Assembly: GCA_964059195.1 (NCBI GenBank)
Contig: CAXKWD010000003.1
Location: 193,464,174-193,528,173, forward strand
DNA: 64,000 bases
Source of the DNA: Ectobius pallidus
Taxonomy: Eukaryota; Arthropoda; Insecta; Blattodea; Ectobiidae
Direction: 5' to 3'
In this document: piece after piece, positions 40,444 to 51,913 of the stretch
Numbering within the stretch: position 1 is the stretch's first letter
Layout of the letters: every line of letters begins with the position of its first letter
Notes under the pieces: model-generated
Told to the model about the DNA's origin: nothing
The model's database searches: none
What the model saw: the letters and a program-made list of their open reading frames with translations, nothing else
Translations under genes and position numbers: made by a program

Positions 40444-40978
40444 TCAATGGAAGCGTTGGCTTTGCATGGTTTTAGAAAGTTTGGATAAATTTGGCTCATA
40501 ACTTGTTGTTTTAAGTTTCAAACACGACTCTAAATTTTCATTGTTACTTCTTACTTTATTTTTAATTATATTCATGCAAGAGAACGCTTGCTCGCACGAA
40601 TATGTCGAACCAAAGATAGTCAGCACTCCAAATGCCACCTTCTTCACCTCACTGTAGCAATCTGAAAGACTATTCCATGCGTCGAATATAAGTGCCTCAA
40701 CTCGCGGCATTCTTTTAAAGCTGTCCACTTTTGTTGCGTTACATACATACATTTCTGGACCTCCACTCTTCCAACTTGCTTTTCAACTCTGTAAATTTTC
40801 CACTCCACAAAGCTTTACTTTTTAAATCGATCAATTGCATTTCTAGAGATCCAGTATCAATTATTCCAAATGGCTCAATGTGGATTTCGTTACTATTTGT
40901 GTTGAAAAGATTTACTATGAATGCTAGAGTGGTTTTGTTGGTTTTGAATTGCTCAAATCTGTCAGCATCTTTAATCTT
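40444..40978 (-). pseudogene. hAT transposase C-terminus (dimerisation domain)
   Basis: Minus strand reads RFEQFKTNKTTLAFIVNLF, GSLEMQLIDLKSKALW and, after a frame change near 40745, the hAT dimerisation motif FGVLTIFGSTYSCEQAFSCM followed by NKVRSNNENLESCLKL. FGSTYxCEQxFSxMN is characteristic of the hAT branch related to GTF2IRD2-type domesticated transposases. The catalytic and BED-finger parts are missing or destroyed. Ends at 40444. Confidence 0.85.
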
Positions 40979-41599
40979 TAATTTTTTTTATAACTGTGCT
41001 GAAGAGCCATTCCATTGTTACGTATGTTACATTTGGATGCACTTTAGATCCCTACAGCGATTAAAATATGGCATTAACTGGAACTTTGTACATTATCAGA
41101 AGATAGATTCAAAGGTGTACTTTCAGAATATATGAAAGTTTTATTAATCAGTAATATACATTAAATATTATTATCAATAAAATGGGTGTTACGTATGTTA
41201 CAGAAATCGGACACAGAATTTAAATTTAACCTTATCGATCTTACATGGAAATCTCTGTGAATTATGTAACACAAGAACTCCAGGACATTTTTTTCTGGGT
41301 AGCCAAGATTACACTCATTAACCTAGTATCTTTGTTTCAATAGTTATTGCAGTTCAGATACTTCGGCAAAAAGAAATAAATAAGATAACCAAATTAAATA
41401 TAATAAATGACAGATTAATTGCCCAAATTCATTCAAACTAAAATCATAAAATCTCATAGCCTGTGTTTGGTCTTAAAATGACCGTGAAAAGACGGAACAT
41501 TCATTATAAATATTATTAACTAGAAAGAAGGCAAAGGTAAAAAGTTTAACAACATCATTTTAAATGTTTATTAAAATGAGATTGCAGTGGTGAGAATTG

Positions 41600-42640
41600 A
41601 ATAGACAAGGGAGTCAGGAGTTTCCCATAGCAGACCTAACGGGTGCGAGATAAGGCAATGCAGGTACCCAGGTAATCCCCCAATATCTAAACAAAGGGTA
41701 GTGATACACTCAAGTTATTTTAAGAAGTCGGCTATTAGGTTCACGCCAAGCTTCTGATTTTGCTACTGATACAACACGCTGTCCGGGTTTTTCCACTTAA
41801 ACCTTCTTAGAAATCCGAGACGCTAAGTTGTGGGTTTTGTTAATAAGGGAAATCCAATTGATTTCCGTGGGCGACTAACATATTATTATTGGTCGGGAGA
41901 ATCGCCAATAAGAATTGATCTATAGTACCACGTGCCGGGATTCACGAATAATAATTAAGAAGAGTAGGGATAAATGTTTGTCCAAGAAAGTTTTCCTTAT
42001 GCCTACCGGGGCGCTGTAAAATCACTCTACGTCGAGGCCGTGTGCCTACATCAATCTGTTTCGGGGACTTGTGTCCACCGTATTACATTCTGTTTCGGGG
42101 ACTTGTGTCCACCGTATTACATTCTACTTCGGGGACTTGTGTCCACCGTATTAAATCTCTCTACGTCGAGGCCCCGCGCCTATAGCAGTCAACTCTACTT
42201 ATCTTTGTGGCCTCGTGCCCACAGTATTAATTGGACTTGTAAAATTTTCGCTTGGGAATTAATCGACTTAGAAGGATTCTTACTTTCAATCGCGATTAGC
42301 TAAAATCACATACGGCAGCAATTGTATCACTAGTAACGATCTACCGAGAACTTGTAACAATATTAATTATTTAATAAGAAATTTTGTAATTATTGTCAAT
42401 GACTGGACTTGTATTTCCAACGTATTGAATAAACAGAATATTCCTTCAGTGTTCAAAGAAACTGCTTTATTATTCAAGTAATAATATTAAGGTGTTCTTC
42501 GCTTCCTACCCTGAAGCTAGAGGGAAGTGCTCGACGATCGACTGACTGACCGGAGGCGAGTTCGACAAACATAAAGACAGAAATATTCAGTATATGCATT
42601 ATACTGTGGCGCCCAGACCATCATTCCAACACCGAACCGC
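41600..42640 (+). mobile_element. Possible solo LTR or LTR remnant
   Basis: Contains an AATAAA signal near 42428, a stretch of three 34-bp tandem repeats (42056-42155), and ends just before TGTGGCGCCCAGACC at 42606-42620, which resembles a primer-binding site (TGGCGCC). Neither clear TG/CA ends nor a target duplication was found, so this is tentative. Confidence 0.3.
42056..42155 (+). repeat. Three 34-bp tandem repeats
   Basis: TCGGGGACTTGTGTCCACCG at 42061, 42095 and 42129, each followed by TATTA. Flanked on both sides by CTCTACGTCGAGGCC. Confidence 0.93.
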
Positions 42641-42964
42641 CGTATAGTTCAGGCTGATTTTCAGAAATTAGAATTTTTTTCTTCTGTTACGTATGTTACA
42701 GTACTTTGTTACGTATGTTACACTGTGCAAAATAATAAAGAAGAATAATGTTTTATTGTGCAATATTTCAACAATTTGAATGTTTTAAGAACTTTTACAT
42801 GATAGTTCACTTATATTTAAGTTTTTATAGTCTCACATGTCATCTGTTCGCGACTGTTTATTCAGCATATTCACAGCTACCCTCCATATCTGGCGACCAT
42901 ATGCACCATGCTGTGGTGACTGAGACCCACCCCTTAGATATATTATATGTGTATATGTGTATTT

Positions 42965-43229
42965 GACCGCCTGATTGGTCTCGTGGTTAGCGTCACTGGC
43001 CACGGATCCGTAGGCCCAGGTTCGATTCTCGGTACCTCCTTGAGGTAGGGAGGTCTGGAACAAGGTGCACTCAGCCTCGTGATACAAATTGAGGAGCTAC
43101 TTGATAGAAAAGTAGCGGCTCCGGTCAGACCACATGCCCTCAAATCCTGCCATCTGCCTATGGCAGATGACGCAACGGTTGGGTGTTAGGCCAAGTCCCT
43201 TCAGGGATGTAGCGCCAAGAAATTTAGTT
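42965..43229 (+). mobile_element. Full-length tRNA-derived SINE, family 2, with 13-bp target duplication
   Basis: Starts GACCGCCTGATTGGTCTCGT with the A-box-like TGGTCTCGTGGTTAGCG and the B box GGTTCGATTCTCG, followed by the body AGGGAGGTCTGGAACAAGG and the tail AAGTCCCTTCAGGGATGTAG. The duplication TATATGTGTATTT lies at 42952-42964 and 43230-43242. It is the most complete of three family-2 copies here. Confidence 0.9.
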
Positions 43230-43600
43230 TATATGTGTATTTACACATACGTATTTACGAAGCAAGGTGTCTTCCCACACGCTTTAGTATAAATTTCCTT
43301 GGATTGTTAGTCAGATATTGTTTTCCAATTTCTCTTTGTTTTCCTCTTTCTCTTTCTTTCTCTAAATTGGCCGCAAATACCTCTTTATTTTGTTTTATCC
43401 TGTCTCTCTATTTCCTAACTCTTTCCTTTGAACTCTTTTCAAACTACAAGCCAAATAGAATATCTTTCGTTTATGCGTAATTTTATGCAATTTTGATTAA
43501 ATACCAGTAATAAATAATAAGGCCTATTTTAATTATATATTTATATTCTTGAGACAAACAATTATTTTATTAATTATTGAATTTTACATTTAGGTCTATA

Positions 43601-44502
43601 CAGTGGTGCAGCCAGGATTTTAATCTGGGGTTGCTAAAACTTAAAATTCATGTTAATAAAATTTAAAAAAGATAATTTATTATAAGCTGGGTGCAAAGGA
43701 CTAATTTTTCAATTCTCTTTACAACCCATTCTTATTCAATGAAGTTACTATCCTATTGCAAACATCATTAACATTATTATTATTATCATTATCTTCATCA
43801 TCATCAAATTGGATATCAACACATATTTCCATATCACCTGCTGTTTATAAAAAGTTTGATATTCTATTTTTAACACATCACAATTCAAAGCATTTCATTC
43901 AACTTTGAAATTTATAGTTATCGTACCATTAGGTCTAATCAGAACTGAACCTGCTCCCCATAGTATTTTATTATGTGTCTTTAAAGTGATTGTATAAAGC
44001 ACTGTAAAAAGTGAGTGTTTTAAAAACAGCATTAAGATAATCTAGTCATTGAATGATGGATTGACGGAGAATATAGCACTGGTTGTTGTTACTGCAGTAA
44101 TATACAGAACTAAACATACTTCCGGTAAATTGTTTCTACTTCTGTGATGACTTGAAATTATTGCTATTATGGTACAGAATATTTTAGCATACTCTGCCAT
44201 TATGAATTCTGTAGCAAACATGGTGCAGTGGGATTTGGACTTGATTCAGCAAATGTAAAGCGAGGCTGCAAACGAATGCATTTGAAATCGATATAGAATT
44301 TCTTTATGTACGGTGAAAATTAATTATTATTATTAATCCAATTAACAATTTCAAACACTGTGAAACACTTTAAGTAATCTTGCATTCTTATCAGTTATCA
44401 CTAATTTAACTTAAGTGAAAGTGGTAAACTAAAGAAAAAATCATTCTGATCTTGGGGGGGGGGGGGCTTTAGCCCCCATCTCCCCCAATGGCTGCACCAC
44501 TG
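43601..44502. mobile_element. hAT MITE nested in the larger hAT element
   Basis: Ends CAGTGGTGCAGCCAGGATTT and, on the complement, CAGTGGTGCAGCCATTGGGG share the first 14 bases. The flanks GGTCTATA and GGCCTATG agree at 6 of 8. The right side has a G12 run followed by CTTTAGCCCCC, a short hairpin. No transposase. Confidence 0.8.
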
Positions 44503-44802
44503 GGCCTATGTATATAAAATCAGTTCCAGCACTTAAATAGGCCTAACTGTAGGCCCATCAAAAAGGCAAATTTATATTTTATTCCAAGGCAGTAAAAGTG
44601 TTACGTATGTTACACTTCTTGTTTACATATTTTTTAAGGAAATAATTGTTCTTTTGGTCAAAATAATTTTGCAATCATTAGAACTCATGACTAACCTTAC
44701 TTCCATAAGGTAACAAAGAAATCCACCAGCTCTTTGCAATTAAATAAAAACTTTTTGAAGTTTTTTGTTACGTACGTTACATTTATGACTATGACAACTT
44801 AA

Positions 44803-45700
44803 TATGCATTTTAAAATAAACTCATTGGATGGATTAAGATGAAATGCAGGTTAACATATAGAGCAAAAGACGCTGTTAACAATGACCTGAGCAGAACTAG
44901 TCTCTGCTGGTTCTGGACAAGCTGTCTAGCCAACTAAAAAATATGTTTTTTAAAGATAACAGAGCAAGTTCAAAGAGAGCCAACCTTAACTCCATATTTC
45001 TTAAAGTAATTCTTCATATTATCTTTTGGGTACTTTGTATAATAAAATATAGATCTTCAAGAAATGTTTGCTGCAAAAATAAACATTATACACCAATTAA
45101 TAAAAATTACCCCTCATGTCCACTTTCTCTTTTGCAACTATTTGTCGTTCTCTAATTCAGGGTGATTAATGCCATTTTCATTTAGGAATGTATTTATTTC
45201 ATTCAAGCACAAAGCAAAACGTTTCAACACCTTACCTTTGGCAAATATTAGATACTTAGTTTACGAGTAAAAGTGTTATGCCCAGCTATGCCGAAATCAA
45301 TGAAAATTGCCAAACATATAAACAATCTAAAACTGCTAATACCTACCTACTTTGATCCTCAGAGTTCGAAAATAGGTTCATTAAATAACAATTTATAGGT
45401 ACTTACACTTATAATTATTATTTTAACGCTAATTTTTAAATAAAAAAAGCTATAAAATAGATAAATTATAAAATAGGTAATTTATTAAATATATATTTCA
45501 ATAAAAACACTTTCGCGGTAATATCCAACAGTAGTACTTTGTTTCCTTTTTGACAATTCTTATTGATTTCAAAAAAGTAGTTAGGTATCTTATTTGGAAA
45601 GAAATATGTATAATATGTATTTTTAAAATATAATACTTATTATGTACCTACCTATACTTCGGTTTTAGTATTATTATTATAATATATATATATATATGTA
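44803..45700. other. Interior of the hAT element, no gene recognised
   Basis: Very AT-rich, low complexity at 45400-45700 including a (TA)n run near 45685. No domain found. Confidence 0.5.
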
Positions 45701-46154
45701 CATACATAACTTTGAGAAGATAATTCGCATCTAACTCTTTTACTTGAAACAACAAACTATACGTCACAGCCAAAGCACTGGTGAAGACGCCAAATTGTCT
45801 TGCGTCGAAAGTGAATTAAAACCTACATGGAAACATCCGATGACGGCGTCATTCGAGAGCTTCCGACGGACTGATGACAGTGACGATGCGTGTCACGGGG
45901 GAAGGGTGTGGTGAAAAGCGAGTACAAGTAGCTGAGAGATAGAATTGGTGCCTAATCCTCGTTATTCGATTCAGAACGGTTTTTAATTTTTTTTATAATA
46001 TAAATAATATTTGCGTATAGAAATAAAGAGCCGCAGCTTCACATCCAAAGAGCCGCATGTGGCTCGCGAGCCGCAGGTTGCAGACCCCTGACCTATATCC
46101 ATGAAGTATCGCTAAATTTGTTGCTTTTCGCTAAATGTGTAAATAAACAATAAT

Positions 46155-46400
46155 ATGTCCACCGCCATGGGTGTATAGGTAGCACACTTGTCTTCCAACC
46201 TGGCAATCCGGGTTCCATTACCGGCCAGGTAGTCGGTTTTCCAGTAATGAAAAATCTTTGGGTTCAGGACCAGACGTCATCCAGGAAAAATTATAGGTTA
46301 ACATTAAAAAGCCTTAAATTAAAATGGTGACTCCTTGAATAGTGTATAGGATATTCACAATTAATAGATCTATTAAGGTCACAGTGTTGAGAAGTCGAAG
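46155..46400 (+). mobile_element. Possible tRNA-like SINE
   Basis: GGTGTATAGGTAGCACACTT and CCGGGTTCCATTACCGGC stand at A- and B-box distance and are followed by a GGTTCAGGACCAGACGTCAT body. The B box is imperfect and no second copy is seen. Confidence 0.35.
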
Positions 46401-46535
46401 GGCTTACACAACCCATCATTAATCTAATCTCCAGTCTAAACGATAATACACACTTTTCAGGACAAATATTGATAAATTAATGTGGTTTTCTTTTAAATTT
46501 AAAAGAAGTTTTTCTGATTGAAATTAAATCCTCCA

Positions 46536-47022
46536 CTTGGGAATATGTGTCCAAATTATCTTGCTGTAGTCTTCTGATATTTGTTGTTGGAAAAACGAAC
46601 ATTTTTTCTTCAGAAGTGCCTATCTCATCATTTTTAATATTTTTATTGTTAGTCAGCACCATTGAGTACAGTTTACATTCCCTGAAAAGGAGAACTTCCA
46701 CTTTTGAATTCGACAGGTTCTACAAACAATTTAATATTTTGTCTCCAGTTTTTGTTATCCATGAATATTGGTAGCATGTAAGTAAAATTAGTCTCATGTG
46801 ACATGGCATTTTAATTCTTAATAAAGACAAGACAAACACAGACACAAAACACAATTAAAGCTTCAAAAATATATGTGCAAGTTCCTAAACATATTACAGG
46901 TTCTACAGCACACCACTTCTGTGCATTCTGGTTAGAAGTGAAATTAGCAATTTAGTGAACTCAAAATTTGCTCAACTGCATCAGTATTTTCCCTTGATAT
47001 TGAGTGATGCATTCCTGTTGAG
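46536..47022 (-). repeat. Third, inverted copy of duplication block B
   Basis: The complement of this segment matches 13357-13665 plus 14357-14570 without the LINE, and 17627-17902 plus 20108-20335 without the nest. It is thus an empty-site witness for both insertions. It ends near 47022, where the block begins in the other copies. Confidence 0.82.
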
Positions 47023-47592
47023 TAAGGATTACTGAATATTTTCGGTAGATTGAGAATGCAATGACTGAAAAGCAGGTAAATAATGTTATTAAAAGTTGCT
47101 GGAAAGTCGTAGGTCGCTGGTCAATGTAAAAGTAAAGGTATGTTAACTGAATTGTAAGCATGTGAAAAGTCCAAGTACAGTGCAGCTAAGTATTGTTGTT
47201 TCTGGAAGGCTATGGCAATGTCCATTGTTAGTATCGTATATGTTAAATTCAGAGTAAAATGTATACGAAAACTGAATTGTCTTTGCCCATAATGCACGTC
47301 ATTCTAAGTAAAAAGTCAGAGAGAGAGTTGAGATTTGGTCATAGATTTTTCTCACTGTAGATAGTAGTGTAATCGTTCGGTAATCAGTGGCATGTCCTTC
47401 AGAAGTATGAGGCCTCTGAATGGGACAGACAGTCGCTATGAATCAGAAGTATGGTATTGCACCAGTAATTAAAATGCAAGAGAAAGCATGAGCCAAATGG
47501 TTTATGAAACTGAGTGATAATGCTTTTATAGTGGGTATGTTACGTTATCTGGTCCCGGGGCAGAAGGATGTGATTTTTATTTAATACATATA
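47023..47592. other. No recognisable feature
   Basis: AT-rich, no identifiable gene. Confidence 0.4.
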
Positions 47593-48144
47593 CAGTGTGT
47601 CCCACGGAAGAGTTGGCCAACAACACAGGTTCCTGCGGTGGGCATAGCTCCAACTCCCGAGCGATCTGGTGAAATATCTATGCTAATAAAGCCGCGATCG
47701 GTGTAATGATTCAGGTTCTCACATTTACAGTTAAAATTACAATGAAAATAAACACGTACCTCGTCACAAGAGATGTTGGAAATGTTCTCCTCTTACATCC
47801 ACACAATACTGGCACCTTTTTAGAAAATTTTCTTTCATGCGCATAAGTTCAGCTAACGAGATAAAGTTAATTTCTCTTGTGACATTGTCTTTAAGTTCTT
47901 CTAATGTACGGGAAATTAACCTGTACATTTTATTTTTCAAGTTTCCCCATAATATTCACATACTGTGAGGAGGAACGTGGTTATTTTCATTGTAATTTTA
48001 ACTGTAAATGTGAGAACCTGAATCATTACACCGATCGCGGCTTTATTAGCATAGATATTTCACCCGTTCACTCAGGAGTTGGAGCTGTGCCCGCTGTGCC
48101 ACAGGAACCCGCGTCATTGGCCAACTCTTACGTGGGACACATTG
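47593..48144 (-). mobile_element. IS630-type element, internally deleted, with about 170-bp inverted repeats
   Basis: Left end CAGTGTGTCCCACGGAAGAG and the complement of the right end CAATGTGTCCCACGTAAGAG match at 18 of 20, and the similarity continues for roughly 170 bp. Between the arms the minus strand encodes a transposase tail (ITREINFISLAELMRMKENF, then KRCQYCVDVRGEHFQHLL) of the IS630/Tc1-mariner type. The rest of the gene is gone. The same tail is in both segmental duplication copies. Confidence 0.75.
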
Positions 48145-49369
48145 CAATTTCAGAGGGGTTATATCGATGAGAAGTGGATGATTATTAGTCGTATCATCTG
48201 TGGATGTGTACAGAAGGTTCCCTTGTAGATGCCGGTGCCATCATGCTAAGAAATGTTCTTTGTAAATTAAGTCGCTAGTTAGAAGAGTTGGTGTCATTGT
48301 GATGTTACATCCCTTAAACCATGCTAGTTTTTTTTTCTCTCCCAAATATGGGATGAGGTGGTGTCTTGCGTGATGTTGGTGCAGTAGTGTCTCCAGGAAT
48401 TTTGTTTTGTTTTATTTAGTATTCGTCTCGTCTATGCTTTCTGTCACTTACATGCCGTGTGCGTGTACATTGTCTGGTGTATTGTTGAAGTTGTCACCTT
48501 CGTAAGTTTTGAGACTGGAACCCATTTCATTAAATTACCATCAATTCAATTTATATAATTGAAGTCTGTATTACTTCAAATTCTTGTGGTGGGAAGTTAT
48601 AAGATGTTATTACAGTTGAAACCTAACTGAAAAATTAAAACAGAACATTTTATATGTCAGGAAGCAGCAACCAATAGGATTGATATGTAGATTGTTCATT
48701 CCGGTTTCAGCTTCCAACTGTGCCTGCCGCACAAATCTCGGGTCGCAATGTATACCACACAAATATTAATCAAACTTCTACAATAAGATTAATATAAGAA
48801 ACAGATTAGCTGTGTGATCTAAATAAGTGGAAGTAATAACATGGTGTATGGTTTGAAACACAAGATACAAGGGAAGATTCAAAGTGCCCATTTTCAAATT
48901 GAAGTTGAATAAAGTTAAAGTGAATTTAATTAAAAGGGATTTATTATTAGTAGAAGTATACACACATATGTTAGGGACACAGCCCTTTGATGAATTGTGT
49001 TCTACCTGAATAATACTAGCCCGGGAAGTGATGGACTCCACAAGAAGAAGTGTGCCAACCCAGAATTGATATAAATACTTTTCCCGACCAAATCCTTGCT
49101 TTCAAATATAGCCTACATATAATTGACCCTAGTACCATTGCAGTTTACAGCTGCTGTGCACTGTCTCTTCCACAAAGTTGGGTATTTAGGTGGAAAGGAT
49201 GGGGTGATATTGCATTAGGTATGTAGACAGTGTCAGTTCCAAATCTTTGTAAGTGATATTGTCAGGCGTCAGTGTCTGGAGGTGTTGACTTACGTAAGAT
49301 GTTAGCTGGTCTCTATCTAATTGATGTGTTCTGTGTGTAAAGAATTCCAGAGATTGAAAAGGTGTTGAA
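48145..49369. other. No recognisable gene
   Basis: AT-rich intergenic sequence; no repeat pair or domain found. Confidence 0.4.
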
Positions 49370-50470
49370 GTGTGACATAAATTGGGAAATGGTCACTGTT
49401 ACAGGTGTCAGGGATGTTTTCACAATGGATTAAACGTAGTAGGAAACAGAAGTCTTCAGCAATGTTATGGTCTAGTGTGGAGTAGGTCTGTTGTATATTC
49501 CCTAGCCTTGTTGTGAAATGAGCATTAAGTATGTGCCAATGATTGGTGTTGCATACTAAGATTAATGGATGTGGAAATTGTCCACAAAAATTATGAATAT
49601 TAAAATCGTTGCAAACTATCGTGTCATAACTGGGAGTGATCAGTAAAATTCCATGCTTTACTCTGTGGACAAGGGAGAGTGATCAGAATTATAAATGGCG
49701 AGATGTGTTGAAACAGAATGTGGATTATTTCCAAGTGAGGTAACAGTTTGATATGGTTGTTGGTTGTGATGTATAATGGACTATAGTGGTGTCCCATCTC
49801 ATCCATCAGGGCATAGGCCTACTAATAATTTTTTCTATGCTCCTGTGTTAGTTGTCCCTCATGTTCTTTCCTCTTGGTAGCCGCGATGAGTTGTGAATTG
49901 TGGGGCTCACTCGGTTTGTGAGTTTGTCTGTTTGTCTGCAAAATCTGTTTGTCCGCAGGCTGACTCTTCTCCAGTTGGGGATAAGGACCCTGTTTGGAAA
50001 AGAGCCGGAGTCTTTGATTGTAAGAGCTGAGCATATGAGGTGCGTCCCATGGCAATTTGCTGGGCCTCGTTTATCTAGAGACTGGTACAGTAGTGTTTGT
50101 AATCCAGACATAGCTGAGTGTACGTAGCCTTATGTTGTCCTTGACAATTAATGCATTGAGATTTGCACAAAGGGCCTGTATAATTGAGTTTTGACCACAT
50201 GCGATACACTTTGGTTGCAATCGACAATATTTCTCTCTATGGTTTAATTTTCCCGTTTAAACATGAAGTTCTACCTGGCATCTCTGATAACATAATTTAA
50301 TGTGACCTGGCAGTCGCTGAGTGCTTTAACTTTACAGTTTGTGTAGGCACGTAAGTAGACAAACCCATATCGTCAACCACACATCTGTTCTTCCAGGCTC
50401 TCACACTTAAGTCTATTCCCCGCTCCACACCACGAACTCTTGATATGACCTCGATGTCCATCCCCTGATT
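49370..50470 (-). pseudogene. LINE ORF1 gag and endonuclease remnant
   Basis: Minus strand. From the right: HIKLCYQRCQVELH and QPKCIACGQN, a gag zinc-knuckle region of Jockey-like elements; then an N-rich, Q-rich linker; then the endonuclease, where PLYITTNNHIKLLPH, VCNDFNIHNFCGQFPHP (the GDFN motif) and NSDHFPIYVT (the SDH motif) are conserved blocks of the apurinic-type endonuclease. Stops separate the pieces. Reverse transcriptase was not found to the left. Confidence 0.55.
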
Positions 50471-50644
50471 CTTATATCAAAATCAGAAACTAGGAATCTG
50501 TTAGCTGCCATGTACGTATGGAAGTTAATATCTGATTTTTATTGACTTTGTGGACATAGTTTACGTCATATTTGGAGTGAAAAAGTCCATAGATGGATTG
50601 GCCTAGCTGCTTCACAGATATAAAGTAGGGTCCTACGTCCATAT

Positions 50645-50945
50645 CACTGCAGTCTCGAGAATTACACTGCCTATCCTATGCTTAATTTTAACATGGAGTT
50701 CAGAGTATTGTTAAGTTGCCTAATTTCTCCAGTAGAGGCAACACAGTTCACACCCAGATAGTATGAAATTCCAGCATATTTCGGTTTCCGAGTTTATACT
50801 TCAGAGGGCAACACAGAGCATAGAAGCAATTTACGGTAATGTATAGGCTATTGCAGCAAGGTGCGGTAGGTGCTGCCATCTCTAATGTCGCCGCGTACGC
50901 AAAATTAGCCGTATAGGACAGGCAGTGTAATTCTCGAGTCGGCGA
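50645..50945. mobile_element. MITE with inverted ends
   Basis: CTCGAGAATTACACTGCCTA at 50654 faces its complement GGCAGTGTAATTCTCGAG at 50923-50940. The repeats extend to about 40 bp (TAATTTT). Target duplication unclear. No coding capacity. Confidence 0.65.
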
Positions 50946-51913
50946 TGGTCCATATATATATGTATCTGTTTCTGTCTGTGCCCATGTGTGGTGGTAGGTT
51001 CTTGTGGTTGCAAAGTGATTAGGGTAGAATGCTCATGGATAGGCACGACTTCTATAGGCTATAGGGATAAGTATTTCTCCTGGAACATTATACCGTGCTC
51101 TTGATTGATTACTTCATTGCAATCATATTCAAAGACGAGTCTGTCATTAAATGAAAAATCTATGAAAAAGATTCAAAGTCAAGATGTTTTGTTCCACTAA
51201 CTAATCACCCCAGTGGGGTGAAAATAAAGAATGTACAAGAAGTTCCCATCAATTATGCTCACCATTCTTCCACCTTCCTCTCTATCACCTGGCGAATCTT
51301 ATAGCCAGTATATATTAGGCCATTTTAGGTTATGTAAGTGTCCACTTCATTAGTTCTTTTTTGTTTCGCGAATTTTTAGAAACAAAGTGTTTAAATGTAA
51401 ATTCTATGGGTTCTAGGAGTGCATTGAGGTTTAATATAGCACTCTACTAGAATTCTACGCGAGGTGTTTAGAATGGTTACGCAACCCGGCAATGTCTTCG
51501 CCTCCCCAACCCTTAAAAAAAAAAAGCTAATTCTCCCTTTCTTTGTAGGGTACATTACCGAAAATAACTTAGGTAAGTATTTTGTTGAAAATACCCCGGT
51601 CCTATTGTTTATTGGGTTTTTTAAATCGTGTAACATGTATTTGTAGTGTAGATAAAAGTATGAGTAAATAAAACAGACCACTCCAGAGTTTAATGGTATC
51701 AGAATGGCACGGTGCCTGGATTTAAAACTACACGCATTACTTACTTGTAAACACCACATGTCTCATAGAACAAAAACACGAATTTATTTTATGGCGCTTC
51801 AATCACAGACCACAATATCAAGACCCAACGGATCATACGTTATAAAACTATTGAATGAATGAACAGAAAAATGCGCACAATGTGCATTGGTTTCCTTTTA
51901 GGTTCAGTTTTCT
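50946..51913. other. No recognisable feature
   Basis: AT-rich, nothing recognised. Confidence 0.4.

Larger units (their letters stand above)
41017..44780 (+). repeat. Six copies of a 14-bp motif in decayed coding sequence
   Basis: GTTACGTATGTTAC at 41017-41030, 41188-41201, 42686-42699, 42708-42721 and 44600-44613, and GTTACGTACGTTAC (a perfect palindrome) at 44767-44780. All lie in the same direction. Two pairs are 171 and 167 bp apart. Minus-strand reading gives Val-Thr-Tyr-Val-Thr, with PNVTYVTMEWL at the leftmost copy, close to the PNVTPVTMDWL of the cluster at 819. The copy at 44767 starts a peptide VTYVTKNFKKFLFNCKELV that ends at a possible GTAAG donor. Family unknown to me. Confidence 0.6.
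40092..46090 (-). mobile_element. 6.0-kb hAT element, decayed and nested, with 8-bp target duplication
   Basis: Left end CAGGGGTCGGCAACC and the complement of the right end CAGGGGTCTGCAACC match at 14 of 15. They are flanked by the perfect duplication ACCTATAT (40084-40091 and 46091-46098). Near both termini lie AGAGCC(A/G)-rich subterminal words. It holds a transposase C-terminus at the left (minus strand), so the gene's 5' side is to the right. Later insertions inside include a SINE (42965-43229), a hAT MITE (43601-44502), an LTR-like segment (about 41600-42640) and the motif cluster 41017-44780. Confidence 0.92.

Noticed and set aside
40731..41135. 134-residue plus-strand open frame
   Set aside because: It is the antisense shadow of the hAT transposase C-terminus on the minus strand.
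42056..42155. CRISPR-like direct repeats
   Set aside because: Three 34-bp units head to tail without variable spacers in a eukaryotic TE; a simple tandem repeat.
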